A DNA stretch of 64,000 nucleotides from Druceiella hillmani (GCA_039881145.1 JAYKKI010000015.1:25711001-25775000); one strand, 5' to 3'. Counted from the first letter of the stretch, positions 24,911-40,547 are shown. The notes: a model not told the origin generated them from the sequence alone. Translations and numbers: made by a program.

Positions 24911-25172
24911 ACGCTCAATGATTTTTGAGAACAAATATTATTCTATAAAACATCTCTTGTAGAAATAACTTCCTTTGTAAACACCGAACGTATTTGTTTA
25001 TATAAGAAATCAATCGGGCAGATGTGTATATCACTTGAATGGATATAAATGATAGAAATGTACGTAATGATTCTCATGAATAAATATTATTCAATATAAT
25101 AGCACTTGTAAAAATAACTTCTAACGCTTTGTAAATATATTCCTTTGTTTTTATAACAAATCGCGGGCTATT
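24911..25172 (+). repeat. Diverged ~150-bp tandem duplication
   Basis: Two segments (from 24911 and from about 25062) align through AATGATT, AAATATTATTC, an (C/A)ACTTGTA or CTCTTGTA step, AATAACTTC, TTTGTAAA and ATC.CGGGC or ATCGCGGGC. They are an old tandem duplication. Confidence 0.6.
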
Positions 25173-28150
25173 TATTTAAAAATTCAAAACGTAATTTTTA
25201 GAGTCCGACGTTTATTAGTTTTGTGTACTTGATTCACAAACAAGACATAATGTCTTGTATAAAAAATGTTTGGCAAATGAAATTTTGGAAACGAAAACTT
25301 ATTAAAATATATCTCATTTTTATCAAGAAATGTTATTTTCCAAGTTATAAAATATGATTGTGACAGAACTCTTTTGTATAGATACAAAAGAGAACAAACA
25401 TTTTTTTGATATTTTAATGATTTATACATGTTTTTATGCTATTGTAACAATAATGATAGTATATCTATAATGATAAGTACACACAATGACATCACACTGA
25501 TTGCAAAACAAATGAAATAAACTAATTATTGTACATATGATAAACCGTCGCAAAGGCACAATTTATTCAATATCAAAATCATGAAATATCTTCAAATTTT
25601 TGGTTGGAAATGATTTCTTTTTTTATTATTTTTATCACAAAATACGCACCATACAGATTTGAGAGAAAATGATTTTGCGCTGAGAATATGTAATATTATA
25701 TTCAGAATTACTTAAGAAATTAATACTCCCCTTTTTTGGCGTACTTGAGAATGTGTGAATTCAATACTTTTAAATCAAGTGAATTGTTGGATGTCTCATA
25801 AAACAAATTAAATAAACATAATCTCCAATAAATTCATATTATTTTCGTATATAATGTCAAATAGTAATGGCCGACAGGTGATTTCAATAATTTATTTTTA
25901 CAACATAGCAAAAAAAAAAAATATGGTACTAAAATTATACAACACTACATAAAAAATACCTCAAGGTATCTACCATTCAAATTGTTTTGTTTTTTCGTTC
26001 GAGAAGTCGGCGGCTATGACCTTGAATACGATATCGGCCTCTTGAGGCTACCCGCCTACCGGTTAAATCGTGAAATTGTGGATCTTCTGTTATCAAGTTT
26101 GTATAGCGAGTCTCAAGCAAAGGATCCGCCATTTACCACCCAGTTCCAACTCTTCATTCCTGGTGCAACAGGGGTACTGTCTGTTTAATTTGCAAAATTT
26201 AAGGATTGCTCTTTTTTTACATTATTATTTTGGATCGCTGATAACTGAAAATAATGAAGGTGTATTTGATATATTTTTCCTTGCTGGAAATATTTGTAGT
26301 TAATATTATTATGGCATGTATTATTTACGTATATGTAGTATTTATTTATATCAGGTATTATTTATTATTATATTTTGTTATAAATTATTTTTTAATGAAT
26401 TTATTGCTTTAATAAATATGTTTTGTTTGAAAATTAGTAAAACCAAATTTATTTGTGAAAAATTTACGTGTTTGTTGTAAAACTAAAGTGGTATGATCAC
26501 TAAAAACAATAAATACTTGATATAATTATAATATTTTGTCATAAAATTTTGATGAAATATGAATGTTCTTGTGCCTTACATTTGAGAAATTCGTTTTCCA
26601 AAACGTTAATAACTGTTCATTGAAACAAGTTTCACAAAAGCATTTTGATTAAAAAAATTAAAAAAGTTATCAGTATTCCCGAACTACTCAATGCGTTTCC
26701 ACCCGTTGGATCAATTTTCTATGGAATGTTTCCTCGTTATGCAATACAATATTATTAGAGTCGCATAATGCGGTAAAATTATTACTAGAGTATCCTGAGT
26801 AATATAAATTCTTGTCTGTTTCAGGCTTAATTAGTGTTATGATTATTTTATTATTACGATATGTTGATATACAGCGACATTTTTATATCTACCTAAATTA
26901 TTTGTGAAAATTGGATATAATAAATTAATGTATTGATATTTGTGACTTGTGTATGTTTATTCTTATGGAAACCTACCTGCAACCCGTAATTTTTAAGTGT
27001 TAAATTCTTACCGACCATGTTGAACAATGCCCTTATATGCACCTATGGGGTCAAAGTTATAGGGGGAAATCTTTGATATTGATCTTATCGTATAGCCAAG
27101 GCTATTTGGGAAAAACAAATTAAAATATCAGACAGAAAAATGATTTAATGGGTACATTACTTTTGTAAGATTTTCATTATCACTATTTCGTTTAGCCTAC
27201 CATTACATACAATTTTAATAAAATTTATTCAAATTCAACCGGTTTAAAACCATATTGAGTGTATGGCTGCATTAGGTATATATTGTGTGAGCAAAAGGTC
27301 AAAGCCAAAAATCGTAGCCTTAATTAAAATAAGGATATTCAGTGCTTAGAAAATTCCAGTCAGTTTTGAAATATACATTTATTCCAATAAATATGCTGAT
27401 ATCCTCATTCCGTTTTGCTGAATCCCTAGATCTATTTTTTTTTCAAGTTGAAAACCACAAGCGTGTTGTTGTCGTAATCAAAAAGAAACTGAGTGCAGAA
27501 CAGCTCCTGTCTTATAACTGGTATAGCGCCTCCATCCACGCGGTAGCAATGTTTCTACACAGGAAGAAAACATTATTCAAATTATTAATCTAAAATTAAT
27601 TATAACCAATTCCTTGTGAAATTTTCCAATATATTGCGAAGTTACTCGGGCAGCTAATGGAGATAAACCTTGTGTTGCTCTCATAGTGTTTCACATATTC
27701 CATGCTATTTCATATATTCTGACATATATTTTAGAATCTTATCAAAATGTTTATACTGTTTTAAATTATTAAATTAAAATAACCTATTTTATTTAAATCC
27801 TGAAAGTAATTTAGTCTCAATAACTTAAGCGTACAAAAGCGATTTATTCATCACATAAGAAACATTAAATTTTTAAATTTGTAGATTTAATAGATAGTTA
27901 TATATTTATTTTGTGGGCAAAAAGTATTTTTAAAAGACATTTAATAGGCAAATTGACACATTGTATTCTTGTCTTCCTTTTAAGGTGGAATACCAATGAA
28001 AAATCAGCCGGTTAGTGTACATTACGATACCAGGCAAGTCAATAGTTAAGTACTTGTAATTTCGGAGACCCTTTGACCGATTTGATAATGACAAATGATT
28101 TAAACACCTTTTGCTTTTCAGCTTCAAATCATAAAATATTGCAATTATTC
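25173..28150. other. Gene-poor stretch; two ambiguous open frames
   Basis: No convincing gene. A hairpin lies at 25369-25392. A GC-richer patch at 25990-26190 is open in more than one frame on both strands and is left unassigned. At 27447-27590 a plus-strand frame (KRVVVVIKKKLSAEQLLSYN) follows a good polypyrimidine-AG, but nothing supports it further. Confidence 0.4.
25369..25392. repeat. Perfect 11-bp inverted repeat
   Basis: CTCTTTTGTAT is followed by its reverse complement after a 2-base loop. It is a short cruciform candidate. Confidence 0.85.
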
Positions 28151-28157
28151 TACACAC

Positions 28158-28240
<83 letters not shown>
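28151..28240. repeat. (CA)n(TA)n compound microsatellite
   Basis: About 75 bp of (CA)n with single CG and TA interruptions runs into 14 bp of TA. Confidence 0.95.
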
Positions 28241-30155
28241 CCATTATCATCAGTGAATGAGTAGTTATGGGCTTACAACCGACTATATGGTTGAGAGGGT
28301 AATTTTTAACTGCAAATTCTCATTCCGGCCATATTGTAAATCTGGTCTAATCTTGCTTCGAAAAATAAATAAATTTTTAAAAATTAATTTAGGATTAATT
28401 TGCATAAAAATTTACATATTCGGCTGTAAAATAAAGTTTAATCTTAAAAGAAGTGATATTTTCTTAAACGAAATTTATTTTTTGGGAACCGTTCAAATCG
28501 CTTGCATAAAATATTAAAGAGAATATTCCATCCATATGCAGAATTTGGTATCGGATACAAACATAAATTGGAACTACAATACATGTTTTTCGAATATATA
28601 AATTTTAAATGCTTTTATATTCAATAAGTATAAAAATCATACACTTAAAAATTTAATTAATGTACCGCCAAAGTTATTTTATTAAATAACTACTTTTAAG
28701 TTTGACTATGCTTGTCAGATACACAAATATATTTAAACGAGAGAGAGAGAGAGAGAGAGAGAATTAATTACTCTGACTTATTATGCACTCAACCGGGTCA
28801 GATGAAAAACCGCGCTGGGTAATTAATATAGCTGTGATAAATATATTTGTTTCATCGATTATTTAAATCTTTAATAAATACATTAGAAGAATGAGTTTGA
28901 ATTGGTTACGTGTTCACTATTAATCATTTTTAAAACCTTAAAGACAAATTAAAATTTATCACGTTATGTACGTCAGTATGTCGACTGTTTCGTATTTAAA
29001 AAAAATTATTAATACACTTTAATCATATGTGTCATGTTGGAGTTGATACGTGATTACATCGAATCTAATAACATCGAATGCATTAATCTAGATATATTAT
29101 TTAAATTTATTCAAAATTCACTATAGACTATTCTTTATCAAATATCAGAAACATTTTATTGAACACTGGATGTATTTAATGATGGTCTTTCTTGGTTATC
29201 TTAAGGCACTGAAGTTTTATGCTAACTAAGTGCTTTACTTAAAATATGAGTAAAAACGATCAGGGCCCAAGTTTCACTAAATTGCAATTTATTTTCATAT
29301 CACGTTCCGTCAATAATAATAGATTGTTTAAAATTTACCGTAATGCAATAAAACGGAAAACAAATGATTGAAGGTAATAAAACAAATAAATAGTATTTAC
29401 ATGAAACAATCGTATTCTATTAAATAATTTACAATTGTAATTCATATTAGTTAGAAACTAAGAATTTTCTTATTTATTTAAGATACTAAGTAAGTTAATA
29501 AATAAGACAAATTCACAGAAATATATATGTCTCTTTTATTTCACCATAAGAATATAATATGAAAAATTAGTTGTAAATTATAAAAGATCGTAACGATTAG
29601 TAAAAATACCATAAACAATTGAAAACGTAAAAATAAAATTAATGTAGGCAAATCCTGAATATAAAAACCGGTCAACCAAGAATAAAACCCGCACTGCGAG
29701 CGTTTCGTATAGATAAAGTTACTTTTAAACATTTATTAGTAAATGGTATTGCTATATTTTCGCAACGTAAAAGTATTGCCTACTATACATTGCGTAAATG
29801 GAAAAACAGGTGCATAGTTAAAAAAATTAGCAAATGCAAAATACGTATGATAACAAGATGTAACTTTTAAGTTTCTACGTCGCATGGTTTCTGAGAAAAT
29901 TGGTTATGATAACAGAAAGACATAAATTTGTTTCCCACTAAATATCTCATAGGCGTAAAAATATGGTGCATGTCTAACAAATTATACCATCTAGAATCAT
30001 CGCTACAGTTTTCCTAAATTTGTTGCGTGAAATTTGGAAACCCATATGCTTTCCATAAATTTAGATTGAATAGTTTGGTAATACGTCGAAAAAAGTTCAA
30101 TGTTTATGCTTAATCATCTCGTATATCTCTGAAGATATAATGCCATATATAATAT

Positions 30156-30157
<2 letters not shown>
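28241..30157. other. Gene-poor AT-rich stretch
   Basis: It contains the (GA)n array at 28739-28762. A fragment of the dispersed module M lies near 29860-30140, with phrases AAGTTTCTACGTCGCATGG, TTTCTGAGAAAATTGG and ATATCTCTGAAGATATAATGC. No gene is seen. Confidence 0.4.
28739..28762. repeat. (GA)n microsatellite
   Basis: Twelve GA units, the only sizeable GA array in the window. Confidence 0.95.

Positions 30158-30243
<86 letters not shown>
30158..30243. repeat. (TA)n microsatellite
   Basis: About 85 bp of TA with one ATACATAT interruption. It lies between two copies of dispersed module M. Confidence 0.95.
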
Positions 30244-30244
<1 letters not shown>

Positions 30245-30609
30245 CCAACACTATTTTGTCATGATTCTTTGGCTCAGTAGCTTCGGAAATGAGTTCCCCT
30301 CATGCTCTATTTTTAAATATTTTTTGGTATCATTTTTCAAATATGATGTGAAGAAAAGTTTATTATTAGGAAAATTTTTTCGTATCCCTCATAAACATTT
30401 ATTAAAACCACATTACAGGTGATATTTAAAATTTAAAAAGGATATACTCTTTTTTCAATTGCACGAGTAACGTAAACATTTTAAAATGTTAGCTTGTATA
30501 AAATATGTGAATTAATACCATGTATTGCTGTCCAAAAAATTAAAATTGGCTTAGGATATAGCAAAACGTAAATATACCACTAAGTTCTTATACAGGTGAA
30601 TATCTTTAA

Positions 30610-31050
30610 AATTATCATGTCTAAAATCTTCGCTGTAATTTTGCTACAACTTTTCCGTTAGCCTCTGGAAACCCTCAATTTTTCATATATTTGAAACTAC
30701 TCAAGTTTCAAAAATAAAGGAGAAACATATTTTTGCATATTTTTTAATACATCTCTGAAGATATAATGCCTAAAATTACGAAAAAAAAATAGTTTATAAG
30801 TATATGTAACTAGCCCTTTAAAATAATATTATACTATTTATGAAATAAAAAAAATCGCGTATTTCATTTGCCACTTAAAAATTTTCAAATGAATATTTTT
30901 GAGTTTCAGCTTTAGTTATTGATACATGTATGTGCGAGTTAACACGTGCTATTACTACGCCTAATTTCAAGTTTCCATGTCAAGCGGTTTCTGAAAAAAA
31001 ACGGCTGTGATGGACGGACGAACTGATACGCAGGTTTTTCCTTATTATGC
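30610..31050. repeat. Dispersed repeat 'M', clearest copy
   Basis: Phrases in order: TCTAAAATCTTCGCTGTAA, TCTGGAAACCC, ATCTCTGAAGATATAATGCC, AATATTTTTGAGTTTCAGC, GTGCGAGTTAACACGTGC, AAGTTTCCATGTCAAGCGG, TTTCTGAAAAAAAACGGCTG and TGGACGGACGAACTGA. The ATCTCTGAAGATATAATGCC phrase is also at about 30124-30144, and others recur at 22.0, 29.9 and 39.0-39.3 kb. The 'caagcggtttctgagaaaacggc...ggacgg' ending resembles widely dispersed arthropod repeats. No coding capacity is seen. Confidence 0.6.
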
Positions 31051-31269
31051 ATCTTCAAAAATTATTGAAAAGATTAGATTAGATGAAAAAAAGACTTAAA
31101 ATTTAGACGATGTAGCCTTTTTCATATAATTTTGCCTTTTCCATATGTGTTTTAATTGTTAATTTCAGTATCCAGCCAACTACAGTCAACTACGCCAGTT
31201 TGGACAATAAATTACTTTCACAAAAGGGTCTTTAAAAATGAAGAATAATAAATTATCTAATTACGAATA

Positions 31270-31426
31270 CACCCTCGCACTGGCAACTTTAATCAGCGGC
31301 AACTAAATAGTTTACTCAATCTTGAGTTGTTAGCTGCAGCAACTAAAAAGTCACCCGTGGCGGGATCGCATTCAACACCGTGTTTCATTCGAACTTTACT
31401 CTGAAAACGTTGCCAGTGTACGGGGG
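31270..31426. mobile_element. MITE-like element with 18-bp terminal inverted repeats and TA flanks
   Basis: The left end CACCCTCGCACTGGCAAC and the right end read in reverse (CCCCCGTACACTGGCAAC) match at 14 of 18 positions. Both ends are flanked by TA (31268-31269 and 31427-31428), as expected for a TA target-site duplication. The 157-bp inside is GC-richer than its surroundings and encodes no transposase, so the element is non-autonomous. Tc1/mariner-like mobilisation is the simplest reading of a TA duplication, but the TIR sequence is not one I recognise. Confidence 0.65.
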
Positions 31427-34400
31427 TACTTATAGCAACGAAACTCTCACGCTTTAAGGAAAGACGTGAATAAGCTGTAATGATAATAGTGCCTTTTACA
31501 TATTTCTAGCCGTTTAGTTTAAATACCGCCATTAGTTTCTCTAAACGAATAATGCACTAAATTTAAAGACTTAAACGTAATAGATAAATTGTGTTTTTAT
31601 CAGAAACTAAGTAGGAACTGATACTAATTACAGTGAAATTATTATAGGATAATTTTTTATTTATTTAAAATTATTTTGTGTATGTGTTCATGTATATGTG
31701 TGCATACGCAAGTTGGTTATATCATATGAAAGTTGGTTATCTCTGTATATGCGGGGTGCATAAATTTGTGACAAATTGCAAATTTAAAAGTTGGATAAAT
31801 GAAACGATTGCTGATAATTCAGAAATGATAATGAAACTAAAAACCACAAACCGATATTTTTTTGCTATTGCAATGATTTCGACCATTTCCATTAGATTTA
31901 TTAATAGTTATAATATTCTAGGCGTTACAGATTTATTTTGCCCTTTTCCGACTTTTTTTTAAATTTTCAACTTATTTAAATCATAATCAATATCCTCATC
32001 CTAATATAATGAAACTCTTAATACTTTTTTTCCCCTTAGTATACCGAAGTTACTTAAGCTTTTAGTTTAAAAAAATATTAAAGAAGTATGAAATTCAATA
32101 CAGCATAAGAAAATGTCGTCAGTATGTTTCTGGGGGTTTTCGCTATTTATCTTTGATTTTGGCGCAACAATATAGAAAATAAAGCCACAATACAATATTC
32201 GCCCGAATTAATCCAAGTATTGATTTGCATAAAATGATTTTCTCTGTGACCTATTGAGTACTATATTGTTTCTGTTTATTAATTGAAGATATTTTGACTG
32301 GGATATAATAACATTCGCTCATATGGTCCATGGCGATTATAGTATCATTAACATGGACGTATGGTGAGAGACGAGAGTAGAGTTTATATATCTATCTAAG
32401 GAATAATTTTTTTAAAAAATGAATTTTTTTTTGGTATGTAAGAACGAAGAAAACAAAAATCCACTTACAAGTTAATTTAATAAATATGACAACGAAGCCA
32501 TTAGGTTTATTCATGTCACAATATAAAAACATGCGTTATCGTCTATCTGCACAAGCCTATCTGCAACATACTGGTCTGTTATTATAAACGGTTACTAGGT
32601 AGCAAATGATGTAAAATCGTAAAGAACAAATATGACGATGATTTCCTTATCGCTGCTTAATTGGCAGTTTAATGTTAATGCTGGTGTAAATCGGTTTATT
32701 AAATAAGTTCACGTTAATAACAAAAATATTTAATGGAGTTCAAGTTATGCTTTACCCTTATATTCATATTCAGTTTTTTTATTTTTATAGTTTTTTTAGC
32801 ATTACTATCTATAAACTTTCTTATTGGCTTCATATTGATAACAGAATTGTCGTCTTTATCTCTATAGTTTTAATTAACGAACTAATGTAGGCACTTAAAA
32901 AAATAGTGTTTTATTAATAAAAAAGAGGTAATAAATTATATTAGTTACGCCAAAATTTTCAACAAACGTAATATTTTCATTCATCGTAAACAAAACGTTC
33001 TCTGATACAAACGTGATTAGTTAGTTGAGTAGTTGAATAAGTTATTGGATTGTTAAGAGGTGGTGGCTATGTAAACACAATGAATAGTGAAGAGAATCAA
33101 GAAGAACGCCTTTTCTATAATAGGGTGCATTGAAATTGTTCTACTTATAGAGAACATAACACAAATTTCACAAAAGTGTGGAAAATGTGAGGGTAAAAGA
33201 AATATACGTCAAGCCGGCATCGTATCATGAACGTTAGATTATTAAGAATAAACACGTTAAATCGTTAATTATTTTTGAAGGGAAAACCACGATATGTAAA
33301 TGGCAAGTTTGAAAAATATGAAATTTTATTTAATCTTAATTCAACATCAAGGTCAGAATGGATATTGGAAAAAAATTGCTTCATAGTTAATACATATATA
33401 AATTCCTAATTTGTGGAGATGTGACTTTCAGTTTTAATCATAAGTTAAATTTTATTTCAATAAAATCACTAAAATAAAGATCCCGATATCAATCATTCTG
33501 ACAAATATCTTTAGAAGAAATATTTATATTTAAAATATACGATACTTAGAACTTTAAAAAATCAATTGACAATATCTTTCTTAAAAATAATATCAATGGA
33601 GATAAACGATTGTATTAAACACGACCGTAGTATTCAAAACTACAAAAAGGTACAAGGATTTTTTCTGGGAAACTTGTAACAGAAATAAATTTTCCCGTAA
33701 TAGTTACTATATTAATAAAAATAAAATTTTACTCGTTTATTGGAATTTTTGGCCTTTGATATACAAATATTAATGCATAGTTGTTGTAAACGTAACACTT
33801 AGTAACCCAAATTATGTTAATTGAACTTTAATAAAAATATGCTCATGAGACATGTACATAAAAAGTATAAATGATGATAAAATGTAAACGATTTCAAAAA
33901 CTAAAAAGGATTTAAGATAGAAAAACAATTTACTGACGATCTTCAAATATCCCATTAATGTCAGATTGGGTTGTCGGAGTACTTTGTTTGAATATATAAC
34001 CCAACAATTGACAAATATTTAAAATGTTGGGATACCATTTAAAATTGTTTAAGTACGATATGCACATAAAATAAATATTCGATGATAATTAAAACAAAAT
34101 ATAAGTTTTTCGTTTCTTGTTTCCTTTTTGAAGTAAAACTGCTTTAGAGTAAACTTGAGAGTAATTCAGAATATTTTTGGCGGAAATAACGTTCAGTAAA
34201 TTATATAGTTCTGCAATTTCGTGTATTTGAAAGCACCGACTGATTAAAGAATTTTGTTAGAATATTTGTTATGTACGGATATGAACTTGAATTCATTCCT
34301 ATTCTATTTTTATAAAGTTTAATATTAATTATTATTTGGTTTCAAATTGTATACTTGAAAGGTAGTCTTTATAAATATGGTGATGATCTGATTATGAGAT

Positions 34401-34439
34401 TCTATAATGAAAAATGGAACCGCCTATTTATGTATTTGC
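31427..34439. other. Gene-poor AT-rich stretch
   Basis: A 94-codon plus-strand frame at 31678-31962 is hydrophobic and AT-driven with no motif. Nothing else of note was found over 3 kb. Confidence 0.45.
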
Positions 34440-34609
34440 AGTAAATTAATCGTGATTGAAGGTATTTGCTGCTGACACTTGTTACTTTATAAAATAACTT
34501 TACCATCACCAAGCTCAGGGTCTGATGACGGATATTAGTAAACCAACCGTGACTCAAGGTGTTTGCTATTAATACTTGTTACTTTGCAATACAACAACAC
34601 CATCGCCCA
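34440..34609 (+). repeat. 97-bp-period duplication (two 73-bp units)
   Basis: Units at 34440-34512 and 34537-34609 align gaplessly: AGTAAA, CGTGA, AAGGT.TTTGCT, ACTTGTTACTTT and ACCATC.CC are common to both. About three quarters of positions agree by eye. Confidence 0.75.
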
Positions 34610-36533
<1,924 letters not shown>

Positions 36534-36535
36534 TT

Positions 36536-36577
36536 AATATTTACACATCATAGTAATTTGTATGATGTGTAAATATT
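36536..36577. repeat. Perfect 17-bp inverted repeat next to the TA array
   Basis: AATATTTACACATCATA and its exact reverse complement surround an 8-base loop (GTAATTTG). Confidence 0.9.
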
Positions 36578-36766
36578 CAGATCAATAATCTTACATTTTT
36601 TTCTTTTTATTCACGCGTCCGTTTCCTTGTATTTTCTTGCACGTAGCTATAAAATATCATCATTTAGTCCGTTTGATGAAACCAAGCTTAAGTTTCGTAT
36701 TATTTATTTTTTTTATTTATTGTCCACTGTACGTCTTTGCTGCTTTACACTGTCTCAACTTTTTAG

Positions 36767-36779
36767 AGTATATATATAT

Positions 36780-36841
<62 letters not shown>

Positions 36842-36842
36842 G
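36767..36842. repeat. (TA)n microsatellite
   Basis: About 75 bp of TA with one AAATA break and a TGTATATG end. Confidence 0.95.
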
Positions 36843-37336
36843 TTTTTTACTATCCATATCTAACTTTTCTCATACATCACAATTACTTACGGAACATCAG
36901 CTAAAATAAATACATAAATTGATGAGTTGACAAGACTCGCGGTCGATAAATCCCTTTCCAAACATCATCATATAAATTCCTCCCACACATTTCAACACAT
37001 TCTTTCTCGCTAAACTACTCACAAAGCCAACATCCATTTGCGCACACCGTAAAAGCAAAAGTTTGAAACTCGTCCTTTATCATGGAGCCGGGTTTGAGGA
37101 AAAAGTCCGGTTTTATTACCAACTTGCCGCAACGACTACGCACGATCACACTACCTGACGACGAGCTAATTATTATTTTAATAAACTTAATTCTTATCGT
37201 CAAATCATATAATTCTCAGAGGATGCAAAATTTTCCAATTCATACAATTTCGTTTTTATTAATAATAAGGACATTTGTAATTGTTGCTTCGGTTATAGGT
37301 TCGTAGTTCTGTTTAATTTTATTGTTGTACTGTATT
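36843..37336. other. Non-genic; one ambiguous GC-richer patch
   Basis: At 37015-37203 both strands are open (minus: GKLVIKPDFFLKPGSMIKD; plus: MEPGLRKKSGFITNLPQR). Neither frame has a recognisable family or clear splice sites, so no gene is called. Confidence 0.35.
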
Positions 37337-37503
37337 GTATACAGTTGACACATATGGTCAACTTATTGCTATGAAAGCAATTTCTTAAAGCCAACCAGAA
37401 CACCAGTCCAGCTCGCTGGGCCGAGCGGCCAGGAAACGAACCCAAATCCTCGTGGTATACATCGCAGTATGCCTTCTAATCAATCCAACACACTATGGCG
37501 ACG
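37337..37503 (-). mobile_element. tRNA-derived SINE, copy 2
   Basis: On the minus strand the head reads CGCCATAGTGTGTTGGATTG (A-box region), and about 45 bases on comes GGGTTCGTTTCCTGGCC (B-box region), then CGCTCGG. The tail, CTGGTGTTCTGGTTGGCTTT with ATAGCAATAAGTTGACCATA, aligns with the copy at 51835-52025. Pol III transcription from the internal boxes and mobilisation by a LINE are the normal mode for such elements. Confidence 0.75.
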
Positions 37504-40443
37504 GTTTTAATATTTTTTTAAAATTATTGACCTTTCCTTTCATATGTTATCATCAAAATCGGATAGTACACAGTTGTAAATAAAATATTGGATCATTTAC
37601 TTGTAAAATCTTGTCTACCATGTACAAAAATTCCATTTCCACCTATCATATAAGTAACAAGAAAAAAATGAACAATTATATTTCTTAGCTTGCCCGGTGT
37701 GGAAACGCCAAAAGCGAGAAGGCACTATTGTTGCGTTGCTCTACCACCAGCCGATGTATTTATTTTGTTTGTTTGGGTTTCTAAATATGCAATCGTCAAT
37801 GTTTACTAACATGGAATACAATATATGAACAATATGCGGGAGTGAGGTTGGCCTTGTATTGTTTTAACTTCCTGGCGGTTTGAAACTTTTAATATTACTT
37901 GTTTTATAATGCGGGGCAAATGGAGCATTAAGCTCGGAATCAAAACTAATTTATAAACATGGGTGTGAATCTATTGCGGAAGTGAGTTACTGTTAGGCTC
38001 TTTTTAGTTTCTTATCAATAAAATTGTTCATTTTAACTTTACCTTATGTGTTTCTTATAATTTTTAACGAGTAATTTATTTTTTATGAAGAGATTCCACT
38101 ATGAGATAATATTCGCATTATTCGATGGGAATTGGGGTTGGGAATTTTTAAATATCTCGGTTACTATATTTTTTGCGTCCTTAATACCACTTAATACACT
38201 TTTCAATGTAATAAAACTTAAAAAAGTAAGAAATTTTCACTGTGGCAATTTTTAAATAGAGAGAAAATATATACTGATTCTCCATACTGTGCGGCAATTT
38301 TTTTTCAGCTAAAGTAAAACTGAGTTACTAAATTGTGATACATTTATTTAACGTAATTAATTGCAAAATATATTTTAAAAATGGCATAAATAGATAATAA
38401 TGTCTTACTCTATATTTTTATTCACATTTTACATAAATTTGTACAATTATTTCATTTTCCCTCCATACTCTGATACCAACATGGTATCTCGCCTTCTATA
38501 GAGATGAGATACGATATTTGCTCTAATTAAATGAAACATTCCACAAAATATGCTCCATTACGTGGAAACATTAACATATCATATTTCGTACAAAATTTCA
38601 TCTCATGAAATCAAATTTGATGGCATCCCACGTTAGGAGGAAATTATCATATTACCTTAAATGTCAGGTTGTACTGCGTGAAGATATGTAATTTATAAGT
38701 TATGAAAGTGACGAATGTTTATATTAATAACAAAATATTGATAGCATTATACTCATCCGCAGCTTGGCAGTGAATTAATGAAAATAAAATATTTATTTAT
38801 TTATTAATAAAACATCATAGAAAAATTATATTAAAAAACTATTAAATATGACTAGAACTCGCACTACGAGAATACACAATATTTCGTTTCAATTATATAC
38901 AAATATTATTTTTCACTCTGTCCATTTGTCTAGTTTAAGTATCACAGACGTAAAAATATTATCATTTTTAAAAATTAGATTTGCAATCATGGTAAACTTT
39001 TGATAAACCTCTAGTAATGCTATTTCTCATAATTTCTTATAATTTGTGGGCAGGAATCGATTTGTCGCTTGTGAATATTTTCAACAACTTCGAAAAAAAT
39101 TTCAGTAAATAATGCCCCAATCGATGCTTGAAATAAAAAAATCTGAAAACCTAATTTGGCTCCTATAATATTTCGCTATAAATATTTTTGAGTATTAGCT
39201 ATTGAGAAATATGAGAGTCGATTTACTTTATACGTACTATTTCGAAGATTCTACATCGAAACTATTCTGACAAAAACGACTTCAAGGCGAGAATGATCTT
39301 ATAGCCTTTCCATTTGTATGTCCTTCAAAACCAATGGAAGTACAGCTTTTGCATCCAGGAGGTGGTCGATAAACATAAGGGAAGAAGGGTATTTCAAAGA
39401 ACATGTGAATGGAAAAATATGAATCACAACGGAGTTTTTAGGTATATAGATATCAAATACGTACGTCTGTATACGTATGTATGTGTATTTCAAAGGCTTG
39501 TAAAATCTAATGGAAACATCTTAGCGACTATATACTTTTTTATTTGACAGTATTTGACAAAAAAAAATTATAAGTTAAGACGTACGTTGGGTTATATTTT
39601 CCGGCTGCCTAACTCAAGGCAGAATGGCATATAAGACAACATCAATACTTACTATATTATATTTTACCCACTAAATATATTTTAATAACCTCAAAATATG
39701 TTTCAAGAACTCCTACAGCACTTGTATATTTTCTTAATAGGTCTTAGAATTAGGCAAAAAGCGAGTTATTATTTTCACTTGAGTTTTACTGTATTATTTA
39801 TTTTTATATACCATTTCAATAACTGAAAGGTATATACGGTTTTTATTTAACACAGTTCATAATTATTTAGTTAGAAGCTGTTGAATGCAAATATAAATTT
39901 TCTAAACGAATTGAATGATTCAAAGTTAAATATGGGTATTAAAATATACAAAAATATTATAAATTTACTGTGACTGTTCCTCACGTTTATCTGAATATTT
40001 ATAATATTTCTTGCAGCGTTACGTTAATGCAGTTTGAAATTCCCAGTGTAAAGTTTACCAAATAGCGTATTTTTTCTTAACATAAATAATTTTCGGCCAT
40101 AACATTAATTACTTTAAACGTTCTTAGGAAACTCAGGTGAGTTTTTATTATATTTAATTTTACCTGTTTATAAATAAAATTATCACGTTTCAAAATTTAC
40201 TTTTTGGTTTCATGAGAGAAAATGTTTATAAGAAATTTATAAAAAATAGTACTGGATTTGAAACTTGCCTACAACAATATTAAAATTAAAAATTCAAACC
40301 TGTTGGTATTCAAATTGATATATTCCGTTTTTTCTAGATTGTCAGATTTTGTAATCGCACATATTTGGAAACAAAACAAATTCAGTTGGGAAAATAAAAA
40401 AACTTTTTTAACTATAATTAAACCTAATTACAGTACATATAAA
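37504..40443. other. Gene-poor stretch with one dispersed-repeat copy
   Basis: About 37685-37745 is GC-richer (CCCGGTGTGGAAACGCC) without a gene. About 39000-39295 carries diverged module M (AATATTTTTGAGTATTAGC, ATATGAGAGTCGA). Open frames at 39299-39547 are low-quality. Confidence 0.4.
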
Positions 40444-40447
40444 CATA

Positions 40448-40531
<84 letters not shown>

Positions 40532-40547
40532 TATATACGTGTGTGTG
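40444..40547. repeat. (TA)n(GT)n microsatellite
   Basis: TA array with several GTATATATAT interruptions, ending in about 12 bp of GT. Confidence 0.95.

Noticed and set aside
25982..26303. GC-richer open frames; YDLEYDIGLLRL recalls the Asp region of trypsin-like proteases
   Set aside because: Nothing after the Asp-like phrase fits a serine protease, no His or Ser region is near, and other frames here are equally open.
27342..27593. 83-codon plus frame preceded by a strong polypyrimidine-AG near 27447
   Set aside because: No homology, no matching donor of quality and no partner exon. T-rich tracts ending in AG are common in this DNA.
34522..34528. CTGATGA as a second hammerhead core; likewise CTGATGA on the minus strand near 28250 and 44737
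   Set aside because: None is followed by a helix II and a GAAA box with closing helices.
37015..37306. Open frames on both strands in a GC-richer patch
   Set aside because: Neither strand shows a known motif or convincing splice sites, and equal openness on both strands argues for chance.
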